A stretch of DNA of 64,000 bases from JAJXWB01 sp964634325 (GTDB taxonomy: Bacteria; Pseudomonadota; Alphaproteobacteria; Rhizobiales; Beijerinckiaceae), in NCBI GenBank assembly GCA_964634325.1, contig CAZWJF010000003.1, positions 62,001 through 126,000 on the forward strand. The letters run 5' to 3'. The notes beneath the pieces are model-generated. The model worked only from the letters and a program-made list of their open reading frames with translations. It had not been told where the DNA came from and made no database searches. Positions within the stretch are counted from its first letter, which is position 1. Each line of letters opens with the position of its first letter. Below, one piece after another: positions 17,146 to 25,288 of this stretch. The position numbers and the translations under genes are program-made.

Positions 17146-19566
17146 TCAATTCGCGCCATAGCTTACCGGAGGCGCGCCGAGCGCCGCAATGCGCCCGCGC
17201 GGCGCGATGTTGCGGTCGCCAAATCTGACGAGGCGAGACGCGCCCGGCGCGAGATGGAACCAATTGTCCTCTGGATCGAGCGTCGCATCCTCGATCTTCA
17301 CGGACTGCGCGAGACGATCGGTCGTGATCCTGAGCGCGGATCCCAATTCATCGTGGACGATTTCGGCTACGAGGTTCGGCGCGAACATCGCCGCGGATCG
17401 GCCTATTGGAAAACTCCACGCCTCGGAAACGGCACGGTCGGCGTCGTCGTAAAGCGTTGCGACTGTCGCCTCGTGCGACGGCGGTCCGAACCGATATGCG
17501 TAACCCGTGTCGAAAAACGCCCCCCAGATTTCGCAATCGCGCAACGTACAAGAGGCGCGGGGCGCGAGCGCTATCTCACGCGTCGTGTCCATGACGATCG
17601 TGGCGCCGTCGCGATAGCAACGTAGCGACAGGCGTCCGGAAAAGGACGTCGGCCCCTCGTTGATGCAATGGACGTGAAGGCCGTTCACGCCCTCGTCGCT
17701 GACGAGAACCTGGAGCGGGCGGCAGGCGCGCCGCAACGCATGCCAGGGAGACTTCGGCCGGCCGCGCCAGTCGAGCACGCCCCAGCCGCTCGAAGCCCAC
17801 AAATCCTTCCAGAACCAGACGAGGGCGCCGGCGCAGGGCGAACCGGGCCGCCGCCATTCGCCGATCGTCGCTTCGATGACCTCGGCCACGGCGGCGCGCG
17901 ACAGGTCGAGATAGCGGTCTGGCTCGCGAGATTTCAGATCATCGGGGTCGACGTCGTAGAGCAGGCCGACATAATGGTCGCGCACCTGCTCGAAATCCTG
18001 CGACGCGCCCTGATCGCGCGGAATGCGCGCCGTCCACAAGCGCGATGCAAGCGGCGTTGCGCCAAAGTCTTCGACGAGCGTCCGCGTGTCCGGGACGTTG
18101 GCGAAGCCGAGACATTCCGACGCAAACCGCACTCCGGCGCGCCGTGCGTCGTCGAGCGGCCGGCGATAGGCGCCGACGCCGTAGTAATGCGCAACGCCGG
18201 CGTCTGCATGAAACGGCAGCGCGCCGCCGGACGGCGAATTGACGACATAGGCGACGTCCGGCCGCTCTTCGGCGCAATAACGCGGCAATGCGTCCTCGAA
18301 CAGCGGCGAGCGCCAGTTCGCCTCCGCGACTCCCATCATGGCGGCCTGCTGATACGCTTCGTTTCCGCCGCACAAGACAGCCATCGACGGCGCGAAATTC
18401 GTCCTTCTCAAGAATTGCCGCGTTTCGGTCTCGACAGATGCGACGAAGGCTGGATCGCCCACCGGATAGTCGAAGTTCGAGAACATGAAATCCTGCCAGA
18501 CGAGGATCCCGGCGTTATCGCAGGCGCCGTAGAAATCGTCCGTCTCGTAAACGCCGGTCGCGCCGATTCGCAACATGTTGACGCCAGCCGCGCGCGCCAG
18601 CGCGATGCTATTTGCGAGCTGCGACGCTTCGTTTTGCAGATCGATCGGATCCAGCGGCGTCCAGACCGCTCCGCGACAAAAGACGTCGACGCCGTTCACG
18701 CGCAAGGCGAAACCGCCGCCATCGTCGCCGCGATCGACCTCGATCGTGCGGAAGCCGACGCGGGCCATGGCGATCGATTCGCCTTCGATCAGCGCGTTCA
18801 CCAGATAAAGACGTGGATCGCCGTGCGTATGCGGGAACCACCGCGCGACCGACGGCAGGCGCAGTGCGCCGACGAAGCGTGTGGTCGAGACGGCTGTCAG
18901 TTGCGCGCGGGCGCTCTCGCACTCGATTTCCGGGACGCGGGCTGGCGCGCGCGACAATTCGAGTTCGACGTCGACGACGCCGCCCGCGCCATCGACGCGC
19001 GCTGCGACGCGCGAGCTGACGATGTCAGGCGTCGCGCGCGATACCAATCGGATCGCTCGCCACGGGCCGACAGGCGGAGCAGGGGGCGCAAAGCCCGGCA
19101 TATGGCCTAGGGCGCTCGTGCGGGCGAAGCGCATTTCCGACGGCTGAATCATCCGCGGACGCCATCTCGCGCGTCCCTTGCGTCCGGCGAGCGCGGATGT
19201 CAGTGCGCGAAACCGCAATGTCAGGCGGTGCGCGCCTCTCAACTCGACGTCGATCGCGTGGGCGACGAACATGTTGTCGCTGCGCAGCACGAGCGCGTCG
19301 TCGAGATAGACGTCCGCGATTGTCGCCAGCCCCTCGAAAATCAGGTCATACGAGCCATAGCCTTCGACGCGCGTCGCATACCAGACGTCGCGCTGATCGA
19401 GCGGCGGCGGGTCGTCCCAAGACCATCTGCCCTCAGCGATCAGGGCGGAAGCCGCCGTGCCGGGAGCGTGCGCCGGTGCGAACGAAAGGCGCGCAGCCGC
19501 TTCTCTGGGCGATGTTGCGACGTCGGGTTCGCAAACGGCGAATGTCCAGCCGGTATCGAGCCGCAT
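17146..19566 (-). CDS. Glycoside hydrolase family 2 protein (beta-mannosidase/exo-hexosaminidase-like)
   Basis: An 806-residue GH2 enzyme with an N-terminal jelly-roll sugar-binding domain (to about 170), an Ig-like domain, a (beta/alpha)8 barrel and C-terminal beta domains. The acid/base E403 in LCGGNEAYQQ and nucleophile E484 in RFASECLGF are both present, so it should be active. No signal peptide is visible, suggesting a cytoplasmic substrate. Overall layout fits beta-mannosidase or exo-beta-glucosaminidase branches better than beta-galactosidase. It starts 12 bp after the DUF1839 stop with GGAGA upstream. Its presence in a carrier-protein operon suggests that the pathway product or acceptor carries a beta-linked sugar. 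Confidence 0.85.
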   Translation of the reverse strand: MRLDTGWTFAVCEPDVATSPREAAARLSFAPAHAPGTAASALIAEGRWSWDDPPPLDQRDVWYATRVEGYGSYDLIFEGLATIADVYLDDALVLRSDNMFVAHAIDVELRGAHRLTLRFRALTSALAGRKGRARWRPRMIQPSEMRFARTSALGHMPGFAPPAPPVGPWRAIRLVSRATPDIVSSRVAARVDGAGGVVDVELELSRAPARVPEIECESARAQLTAVSTTRFVGALRLPSVARWFPHTHGDPRLYLVNALIEGESIAMARVGFRTIEVDRGDDGGGFALRVNGVDVFCRGAVWTPLDPIDLQNEASQLANSIALARAAGVNMLRIGATGVYETDDFYGACDNAGILVWQDFMFSNFDYPVGDPAFVASVETETRQFLRRTNFAPSMAVLCGGNEAYQQAAMMGVAEANWRSPLFEDALPRYCAEERPDVAYVVNSPSGGALPFHADAGVAHYYGVGAYRRPLDDARRAGVRFASECLGFANVPDTRTLVEDFGATPLASRLWTARIPRDQGASQDFEQVRDHYVGLLYDVDPDDLKSREPDRYLDLSRAAVAEVIEATIGEWRRPGSPCAGALVWFWKDLWASSGWGVLDWRGRPKSPWHALRRACRPLQVLVSDEGVNGLHVHCINEGPTSFSGRLSLRCYRDGATIVMDTTREIALAPRASCTLRDCEIWGAFFDTGYAYRFGPPSHEATVATLYDDADRAVSEAWSFPIGRSAAMFAPNLVAEIVHDELGSALRITTDRLAQSVKIEDATLDPEDNWFHLAPGASRLVRFGDRNIAPRGRIAALGAPPVSYGAN

Positions 19567-19578
19567 GGCGGCTCTCCG

Positions 19579-20580
19579 TCAGGACGCGAGACGGAGCGCG
19601 CCGGCGCGTGCGCTCAGTCCGGCGAACAAAGTGTCGTAGGCGCGCGACAGGGTCGCGAGCGGTTCCTCCAGTCCGACCGTCTTGCGCCGGACGATCGCGC
19701 GCGCGAGCAGGAATTGAAAGGATTTCGCGCCTGCCGAAATCGCCTTGCAGGCCTCGATCTCGCGCGCGAATTCCTCTCCCTTGCCGATCCACGCGAGTCC
19801 CGTCGACATCAGCTCGAAATTCGCGCCGAGCTGCCTGAGCGAATTGAACGCGAACTTGTGGAAGAAGTCGGGTTCGCGAGCCGCGACCCGATCGATGAGC
19901 GTCGGCAGTCGCGCGGCGAAAGCCTCGATCGGATTGCGCTTGGGCCGCCGGCGCAGATGTCGCGCCAATAGCGATCGGGCAACATCGCGCATGGCGCCCA
20001 TTTCGAGCGCGGGAAGGTCCGCCTTCACGATCTCTGCGTAGGGCGGCAGCTTCTGCCGACCGCTCGCCGCGCCGAAGGCCATCAACCCGTCGTAGTCTTC
20101 CCCGGTGGCGCGAAAGAAACCTTCGTTGTGAAAGTAGTCGATGGCGCGGGCCGCCTGATCGATCCGGTTGACGCCGATTGTCGTCTTTGAACTTTCGATG
20201 CGGTACGAAACGCCACGCGTGTCGGGCAGGTGGAATGCGTCCGTTTCGATCATCACGAGTCGGCCGCGCGCGCATTGTTCGGCGATATGGCCCGGCATGT
20301 CGTCGAACAGCGACAGCTCATGGACGATGAACCCGTACAGGGTCTCGATGTCTTCGAGCGGCGGTTTGAAGAAGGTGAACTGGTCGCCCTCGAAGTCGAG
20401 CGTCGCGGTGAAGGCGAGCATCGCTTCCGGCGGCAGGCCGCGCGCGTGGATCGCTTCGATCCAGAGGTCGGCGTAGCAATTGGTCTGGGGCCAGTCGCGT
20501 GCCGGATCGTGCAGCGCGCTTTGCTGATAGGCGGCGGCGTCGGCTTTCGGCGCGAATGCGCTCTCAGAGGGAGAGCGCAT
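19579..20580 (-). CDS. DUF1839 family protein, candidate aminoacyl transferase
   Basis: A 333-residue DUF1839 protein of unproven function. Conserved-looking blocks are QTNCYADLWIE (C35), TLDFEGDQFTFFKPP (60-74) and RLVMIETDAFHLPDT (107-121), followed by KTTIGV. An N-terminal Cys followed about 80 residues later by a beta-strand with D114 and LPDT recalls papain-fold acyltransferases such as BtrH, which moves an acyl group from a carrier protein to an aminoglycoside. That parallel is my inference. The start overlaps the ligase gene by 17 bp, so the two are almost certainly co-translated. Given the neighbours, transfer of the aminoacyl unit from the carrier protein to an acceptor is the simplest guess. 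Confidence 0.8.
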   Translation of the reverse strand: MRSPSESAFAPKADAAAYQQSALHDPARDWPQTNCYADLWIEAIHARGLPPEAMLAFTATLDFEGDQFTFFKPPLEDIETLYGFIVHELSLFDDMPGHIAEQCARGRLVMIETDAFHLPDTRGVSYRIESSKTTIGVNRIDQAARAIDYFHNEGFFRATGEDYDGLMAFGAASGRQKLPPYAEIVKADLPALEMGAMRDVARSLLARHLRRRPKRNPIEAFAARLPTLIDRVAAREPDFFHKFAFNSLRQLGANFELMSTGLAWIGKGEEFAREIEACKAISAGAKSFQFLLARAIVRRKTVGLEEPLATLSRAYDTLFAGLSARAGALRLAS

Positions 20581-21475
20581 CTCGCACCTCGTCCGGCCAT
20601 TTGTCGACGTCGAGGCCGTGATGCTTGAACAGCGCGATGGTCACGCGCTCCATGCCGAAGCCGACGCAAGCCGTATGGGCGGTCTCTCCGGCGGCGTTCT
20701 GGATGCCCCAGGTCGAGCCGAAATGGTCCTGATGATAATTGAAGCTGAGGCAGGCGGTCGGGCTCTCCTCGCTGTTCACGGGAACGAGCAGCTCGAACTT
20801 CAGACCGAGGTCGCGCTGGCTCGACGCCATCACGCGACCCGCGCGACCGAAGAACGGATCGTTGGCGACGTCGACGGTGAAGGGCAGACGCAAGCGCGCG
20901 ATCAGCTCCTGACCGCGTTCGAGCCATTTCTGACGGAAAGCCACGACCTGATCCGGCGTTCCGACCCGCACGTATTCGCGCATCCGGAACATCTGCTGGC
21001 GCGTCGGCTCCTTGGACGGCTCGTGCCTGAAGCAATACGAGTTGAGATCGAAGATCAGGCCGTCGTTCGGCAAGGTTCCGCGCCGCGCGACGGTCGGATA
21101 GATCGGATAGCAGGCGGCCGGCGTCAGGACGATGTCGGTGATTTCCTGCTTCTCCCACCAGGGCTGGCCCTCGGCGAGACGGTCGAGCAGCGTCGCGTGA
21201 TCCTTGTCGTTCCCGCCGAACGAGTGAACCGTTCCAGCGAGTTGCGGAAAGCTCTTGAGATAGCCGCTCTTTTCGAACAGCGCCCGATTCATGCCCGGCG
21301 GAAAACGCAGGACCTCGGCCTTCTGATCGGCGCCGGCGCGCGAAATGAGGCGGTCGAAGCCATCGACGATGGCTTCGAAGACGCCGCTACGTCCGTAGAG
21401 TCCGTCCACCCCGGTCTCGACGAGATGGCCGCGGTGAATGAGCTTGTCGAGCAGGGTGGGGCAGGCGTCGCACAT
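20564..21475 (-). CDS. Amino acid:[carrier protein] ligase (class II synthetase homologue)
   Basis: A 303-residue protein equal to the catalytic core of an atypical class II seryl-tRNA synthetase, with no tRNA-binding arm. In Bradyrhizobium, homologues (Bll0957 type) activate a small amino acid, mainly glycine or alanine, with ATP and load it onto the phosphopantetheine of a partner carrier protein. Three zinc-ligand positions are seen: C122 (AACYPIY), E167 (RMREYVR) and C270 (HTACVGFGMER). Their spacing (45 and 103 residues) equals that of Cys131/Glu176/Cys279 in Bll0957 as I remember it. Motif 2 is FRHEPSKEPTR and motif 3 is GFGMERV. It starts 2 bp after the flavoprotein stop. Confidence 0.93.
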   Translation of the reverse strand: MCDACPTLLDKLIHRGHLVETGVDGLYGRSGVFEAIVDGFDRLISRAGADQKAEVLRFPPGMNRALFEKSGYLKSFPQLAGTVHSFGGNDKDHATLLDRLAEGQPWWEKQEITDIVLTPAACYPIYPTVARRGTLPNDGLIFDLNSYCFRHEPSKEPTRQQMFRMREYVRVGTPDQVVAFRQKWLERGQELIARLRLPFTVDVANDPFFGRAGRVMASSQRDLGLKFELLVPVNSEESPTACLSFNYHQDHFGSTWGIQNAAGETAHTACVGFGMERVTIALFKHHGLDVDKWPDEVRDALSL

Positions 21476-21477
21476 GA

Positions 21478-22635
21478 TCAGGCCACCAAAGCCGGATCGA
21501 GGCGATGCATGAGCAGCAGATTGGCGACGTTGCCGAAGATGCGGTCGTTGGAGATCATGATCTGCGCCGACAGGGCGTCGCGCATGTGACGTCCCACGCT
21601 ATAGGGAGAGTTATTGCGATAACCGTTGATGCCGGTGATCAGCAGCGCGTGGTTGATGATGTCCACGACCATGCGCGAGGCGCCGATCTTGATGTTGTTC
21701 ATCGCCACGATGAAGCCGACCGATCCGAGATCGTCCTCGTCGCGCTGCGCCTTTGCGAAGCGGGAGAGCCCGGCGATCGTGTTCGAGCGCATCAGCTGAA
21801 GCATGTTGGCCGCTTCCGCGACGCGCAAGGCGCCGGGCGGCGTCTGATTGGGCGTGCGGCGCGCCTCAGCGCGAACAAACGCCTGCGCGCGCCCCAGCGC
21901 GCTCGAGGCGATGCCGTACCAGACAGCGCTCCACAGGATGTGACAGATCGCCAGCATGGATTTTGCGGCGATCTCGCCGAAGTCGCTGGGCAGAATTTGC
22001 TGCACGTCGCCTTCAGCGGAAAATTTGAAATTGTCAGAGCACGTGCCGCGCATGCCCAGAGCGTCCCACGGATTGGTCAGCTCGAGCTTGTACTGGTCCT
22101 TCGTCACGACGGCCATCACCTGATCGGATGGCGGAGCGTCCGGCGCGCTGCGCGCGGTAATCAAAATCGCGTCGGCGTCGCGTCCATAGGAGATGCAGGT
22201 GCCGTCTTTGACGAGCTTGAAACGGTCGCCGTTTCGCTCGACTGCGCAAGCGCTGTTGCGCAGGTTGCCGCCGATGCCGCCTTCGGTCGTGGCGGAGGCG
22301 ACCAGCAGCTGCTCCTGGCAGATGCGGCGCATGAAGTCGCGGTGCCATTCCGCCATTCCGCCGTGGCTGATCAGGCTCGACACCTTGATCTGATGCATGG
22401 CGTAGGTCATGCCGGCCGAAGCGCAGCTCTGCGAGATGATCGAAACCACCTCCGCGATTTCGCTGAGGTCTGCGCCCTCGCCGCCGAATTCCCGCGGAAT
22501 GAAGGCCGACAAGAGCCGCGCTTCTTTCATCGCGCGCACCGACTCGGCCGGGAAACGGCCTTCCTGGTCGACCTGCTCGGAATATTGCGCAGCTACCGCC
22601 GCAACGAGCTGCGCGCGCGCGACGAGCGAACTCAT
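21478..22635 (-). CDS. Acyl-CoA-dehydrogenase-fold flavoprotein of the carrier-protein operon
   Basis: A 385-residue acyl-CoA dehydrogenase-fold protein. The N-terminal helical domain (ESVRAMKEARLLSAFIPREFGGEG), a middle beta domain with CSDNFKFSAEGD, and a C-terminal four-helix domain are recognisable. At the position of the MCAD catalytic-base motif YEGT it reads ISND by eye alignment, so the usual glutamate is absent there; a base could lie elsewhere, as in isovaleryl-CoA dehydrogenase. Its ATG overlaps the carrier-protein stop (ATGA), so they are coupled, and it likely acts on an acyl or aminoacyl group held by that carrier rather than on fatty acyl-CoA. The fold is sure; the substrate is inferred. 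Confidence 0.88.
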   Translation of the reverse strand: MSSLVARAQLVAAVAAQYSEQVDQEGRFPAESVRAMKEARLLSAFIPREFGGEGADLSEIAEVVSIISQSCASAGMTYAMHQIKVSSLISHGGMAEWHRDFMRRICQEQLLVASATTEGGIGGNLRNSACAVERNGDRFKLVKDGTCISYGRDADAILITARSAPDAPPSDQVMAVVTKDQYKLELTNPWDALGMRGTCSDNFKFSAEGDVQQILPSDFGEIAAKSMLAICHILWSAVWYGIASSALGRAQAFVRAEARRTPNQTPPGALRVAEAANMLQLMRSNTIAGLSRFAKAQRDEDDLGSVGFIVAMNNIKIGASRMVVDIINHALLITGINGYRNNSPYSVGRHMRDALSAQIMISNDRIFGNVANLLLMHRLDPALVA

Positions 22636-22883
22636 GACGCGAGCGCCTGCGGACGCAATTCATTGATGCAGGCGGCGATCGAATCCATCGTCGCGAAGCT
22701 GCGGCGATTGAGCATCCGCTCGGGGAATTCGATGTCGAAGGCTTCTTCCAGCGCGAGCATGAGCTGAACAGCGGCAAAAGACGTCAGGCCAGCGGCGTAG
22801 AGATCCTGGCCGGGGCCGAGCGTTTCCGCCTTGACAGGCAGTCGGGCGTGCTTGTCGAGAAGTTGTCGCAGCGTTTCCATCAT
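22632..22883 (-). CDS. Dedicated acyl/aminoacyl carrier protein
   Basis: An 83-residue four-helix carrier protein from the ATG at 22883, which has GAAGG 7 nt upstream; a second ATG follows directly and the frame is open to 22934. The phosphopantetheine serine is S35 in YAAGLTSFAAVQLMLALEE, where TS replaces the DS of fatty-acid ACP, a feature I associate with carrier proteins loaded by synthetase-like ligases. The acidic helix II (LMLALEEAF) is typical. It is the first gene of a six-gene minus-strand run. It needs a phosphopantetheinyl transferase, and none is in the window. Confidence 0.9.
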   Translation of the reverse strand: MMETLRQLLDKHARLPVKAETLGPGQDLYAAGLTSFAAVQLMLALEEAFDIEFPERMLNRRSFATMDSIAACINELRPQALAS

Positions 22884-23201
22884 TGCTCGGCCTTCGCTTA
22901 TGCGCGCAAGTAGAGCGCGCTCCTGGCCGGACAATAGAGCGCGCGCGTTAAGCGTCAGCTAAGGCCGCTCGATGACTTTCAGAAACTGACGATACGGTGA
23001 ACCAAAATTAATCCGGCCGAACATGAGGCCGCGCCTGGCCATCTTCTGTGGAGACATCGGGCGCGGGCCCAGAAGTCGGGAGCCGCGCGGCGAAAGCATT
23101 CCTCGCGCGCTTCAGCCCCTTCGGAGCCCGGATTTTACAAGCGACGGGGCGCGGTCTAGAAAGCTGCGCTCCGGCTCGACGCCGCAGACTTCGCGAGCGC
23201 G
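22884..23201. other. Divergent intergenic region, carrier-protein operon / dusA
   Basis: A 318-bp region with no gene I can support. It must hold the promoter of the carrier-protein operon on the minus strand and that of dusA on the plus strand. There is an AT-rich patch around 23002-23014 and the direct repeat described separately. No terminator, riboswitch or clear -35/-10 pair is evident. Confidence 0.6.
22911..22944. repeat. Two copies of TAGAGCGCGC in the operon leader
   Basis: The decamer TAGAGCGCGC occurs at 22911-22920 and again at 22935-22944, starts 24 bp apart, 28-61 bp upstream of the carrier-protein start. Two near-helical turns of spacing would put the copies on the same DNA face, as for a dimeric regulator. 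It could also be chance in GC-rich DNA. Confidence 0.4.
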
Positions 23202-24239
23202 ATGGCCTCTGACCAGAACTTCCAGACGAAATCCGAACCCGCTGCGGCGTCGCCGTGGCGCTTTTCCGTCGCGCCGATGATGGACTGGACGGACCGGCAT
23301 TGCCGCCGCTTCCATCGCCTGATGAGCCGTCGCGCGCTTCTCTACACGGAGATGGTGACGTCTGCGGCGGTGATTCATGGCGTCCGCGAAAGGCTGCTGG
23401 GCTTCGATCCGGCCGAGCAGCCCGTGGCCGTACAGCTCGGCGGCGCAGACCCGCGCGAACTGGCCGAGGCGGCGCGCATCTGCGCGGACTTCGGATATTG
23501 CGAGATCAATCTGAACGTAGGCTGCCCTTCGGACCGCGTGCAGGACGGCCGGTTCGGCGCCTGCCTGATGCTGTCGCCGGAGCTTGTCGCCGAGTGCGTC
23601 GCGGCCATGAAACAGGCTGTCGCCATACCCGTCACCGTCAAGTGCCGTATCGGAGTCGACGATCAGGAGCCGCGCGCCGCGCTGTTCGATCTGGCTGGCA
23701 AGGTCGCCGACGCCGGCGTCGACGCTTTGATCGTTCACGCGCGCAAGGCCTGGCTTCAGGGCCTCTCGCCTCGTGAGAACCGCGACATTCCCCCGCTCGA
23801 TTATCAACTGGTCTACGAGCTGAAGCAGGCCATGCCGCGCATGCCGATCGCCATCAACGGCGGGATCGCTTCGATCGAAGAAGCCAGGACGCACCTCGCT
23901 CATGTCGACGGGGTCATGCTCGGGCGGGCGGCCTATCAGAACCCTGAACTGCTTCTGCGTGTCGATCCGGACCTGTTCGACGCACCGGCGCCGGTGGCCG
24001 ACGCGCACGCGGCGCTCGAAGCGCTCGAGCCGTACATCGAGGCGCAACTCGCCCAGGGCGTACGCCTGTCGTCGATCACGCGCCACCTGTTGGGTTTGTT
24101 CGCCGGCAGGCCCGGCGCCCGCGCCTTCCGCCGGCGACTTGCGACTGACGCGGTCAAGCCGGGCGCCGATCTCGGCGTTCTTCGCATGGCGGTCGACGAA
24201 ATCGAACGGGCGGCGCGCCGTCAGTTCGAGGCGGCGTGA
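23202..24239 (+). CDS. dusA: tRNA-dihydrouridine synthase A
   Basis: A 345-residue TIM-barrel flavoenzyme that reduces uridine 20/20a in the tRNA D-loop. Seen are SVAPMMDWTDRHCR (FMN-binding start), catalytic C108 in NLNVGCPSDRVQ, HARKAWLQGLSPRENRDIPPLDY, which is specific to DusA, and INGGI for phosphate binding. An N-terminal extension of about 20 residues precedes the domain. The ATG at 23202 has only a weak ribosome site. The stop is 10 bp before the TauE/SafE start, so the two are likely co-transcribed. Confidence 0.94.
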   Translation: MASDQNFQTKSEPAAASPWRFSVAPMMDWTDRHCRRFHRLMSRRALLYTEMVTSAAVIHGVRERLLGFDPAEQPVAVQLGGADPRELAEAARICADFGYCEINLNVGCPSDRVQDGRFGACLMLSPELVAECVAAMKQAVAIPVTVKCRIGVDDQEPRAALFDLAGKVADAGVDALIVHARKAWLQGLSPRENRDIPPLDYQLVYELKQAMPRMPIAINGGIASIEEARTHLAHVDGVMLGRAAYQNPELLLRVDPDLFDAPAPVADAHAALEALEPYIEAQLAQGVRLSSITRHLLGLFAGRPGARAFRRRLATDAVKPGADLGVLRMAVDEIERAARRQFEAA

Positions 24240-24249
24240 GCGACCAGAA

Positions 24250-25104
24250 ATGCCGTCAGTCCTGACAAACGCCGCCGCGCTGCTTCATTCCGATCTTGCC
24301 TGGCTTGCGCCGGCTCTGGCGCTCGCCGGAGTGGCGACCGGCGTTCTGGCCGGCCTGTTCGGGGTTGGCGGCGGAGCGATCATCGTACCTGTTCTCTATC
24401 AAACGCTTCGATTTGCCGGCGTCGACGATTCCGTGGCCATGCCGGCCTCGGTCGGCACGTCGCTCGCAGTCATCCTGCCGACGTCGATTTCCTCGGCGCG
24501 CGGACATTTCGCGCGCGGCGCTGTCGATGTCGCGACCCTGAAAGCCTGGGCCCTGCCGATTGTGATCGGCGTCGCTATCGGCGCGGCGGTCGCGCGCAAT
24601 GCGCCGGCTGCTTTGTTCAAGCTCGTCTTTATCGGGATTTGCATTTTCACCGCCACACGCATGCTCGGGGGCTTCACGAACTGGAAGCTCGGCGACGCTC
24701 AACCGACCGGGCCGCGCGCCTGGTTCGCCGGCGGGGCGGTGGGCTTCCTGTCGTCGCTGATGGGCGTCGGCGGCGGCCAGTTGGTCAATCTCTACATGTC
24801 GCTGTATGGCGCGCCCATGCATCTGGCCGTGGGAACGGCGGCCGGCGTCGGCGCATTGGTCTCCGCCCCCGGCGCGATCGGCTACATGCTCGCAGGGCTC
24901 GGGAAGCCGGGCCTGCCGCCGGGCTCCGTCGGCTTCGTCTCGATGATCGGCTTCGCTTTCATCGCCCCGATGGCGGCGCTCGCCGCGCCCGTCGGCGTTC
25001 GTTTGGCTCACGCCTGGTCGAAGCGAAAGCTCGAGATCGCCTTCGGGATTTTCCTGCTCGTCGTGATCGCGCGTTTTCTTGTCAGCCTGATCTGGCGGGT
25101 TTGA
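24250..25104 (+). CDS. TauE/SafE family sulfite/anion exporter
   Basis: A 284-residue membrane protein with about eight helices in two halves, each carrying the glycine-rich repeat (GLFGVGGGAIIVPVLY near 36-51; SLMGVGGGQLVNLYM in the second half), the hallmark of TauE/SafE (DUF81) permeases that export sulfite, sulfonates or organic acids. The frame extends far upstream inside dusA, but the ATG at 24250 is the first that gives the family N-terminus. Its 3' end overlaps the convergent DUF1289 gene by 23 bp. Confidence 0.87.
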   Translation: MPSVLTNAAALLHSDLAWLAPALALAGVATGVLAGLFGVGGGAIIVPVLYQTLRFAGVDDSVAMPASVGTSLAVILPTSISSARGHFARGAVDVATLKAWALPIVIGVAIGAAVARNAPAALFKLVFIGICIFTATRMLGGFTNWKLGDAQPTGPRAWFAGGAVGFLSSLMGVGGGQLVNLYMSLYGAPMHLAVGTAAGVGALVSAPGAIGYMLAGLGKPGLPPGSVGFVSMIGFAFIAPMAALAAPVGVRLAHAWSKRKLEIAFGIFLLVVIARFLVSLIWRV

Positions 25105-25288
25105 GCTGGGCCTTCCTGCCGGGAAGCTGAGCGCGGACGGCGGTCCGCTCCGCGTCGGTCATCGAACCCCAATTGGCGATTTCCGAAAGTGTTCGCCCGC
25201 AACCGACGCACAGGTTCGTTGCGGGGTCCATCTTGCAGACCTGCGTGCAGGGCGAGGACGCCGCGCGTGGGCGAACGACCCTGCTCAC
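25082..25288 (-). CDS. DUF1289 small Cys-rich protein
   Basis: A 68-residue protein with CTQVCKMDPATNLCVGCGRT, the CxxxC...CxGC pattern of DUF1289; the four cysteines probably bind zinc or an Fe-S cluster, though no function is proven. The tryptophan in EIANWGSMTDAER is also typical. The GTG start at 25288 overlaps the cobS stop by 4 bp (GTGA), which supports this start and co-translation. The same association with cobS-like genes is common in alphaproteobacteria, as I recall. Confidence 0.85.
   Translation of the reverse strand: MSRVVRPRAASSPCTQVCKMDPATNLCVGCGRTLSEIANWGSMTDAERTAVRAQLPGRKAQLKPARSG

Noticed and set aside
17668..19110. 480-residue open frame antisense to the GH2 gene
   Set aside because: Shadow of the minus-strand glycosidase, which has both catalytic glutamates in place.
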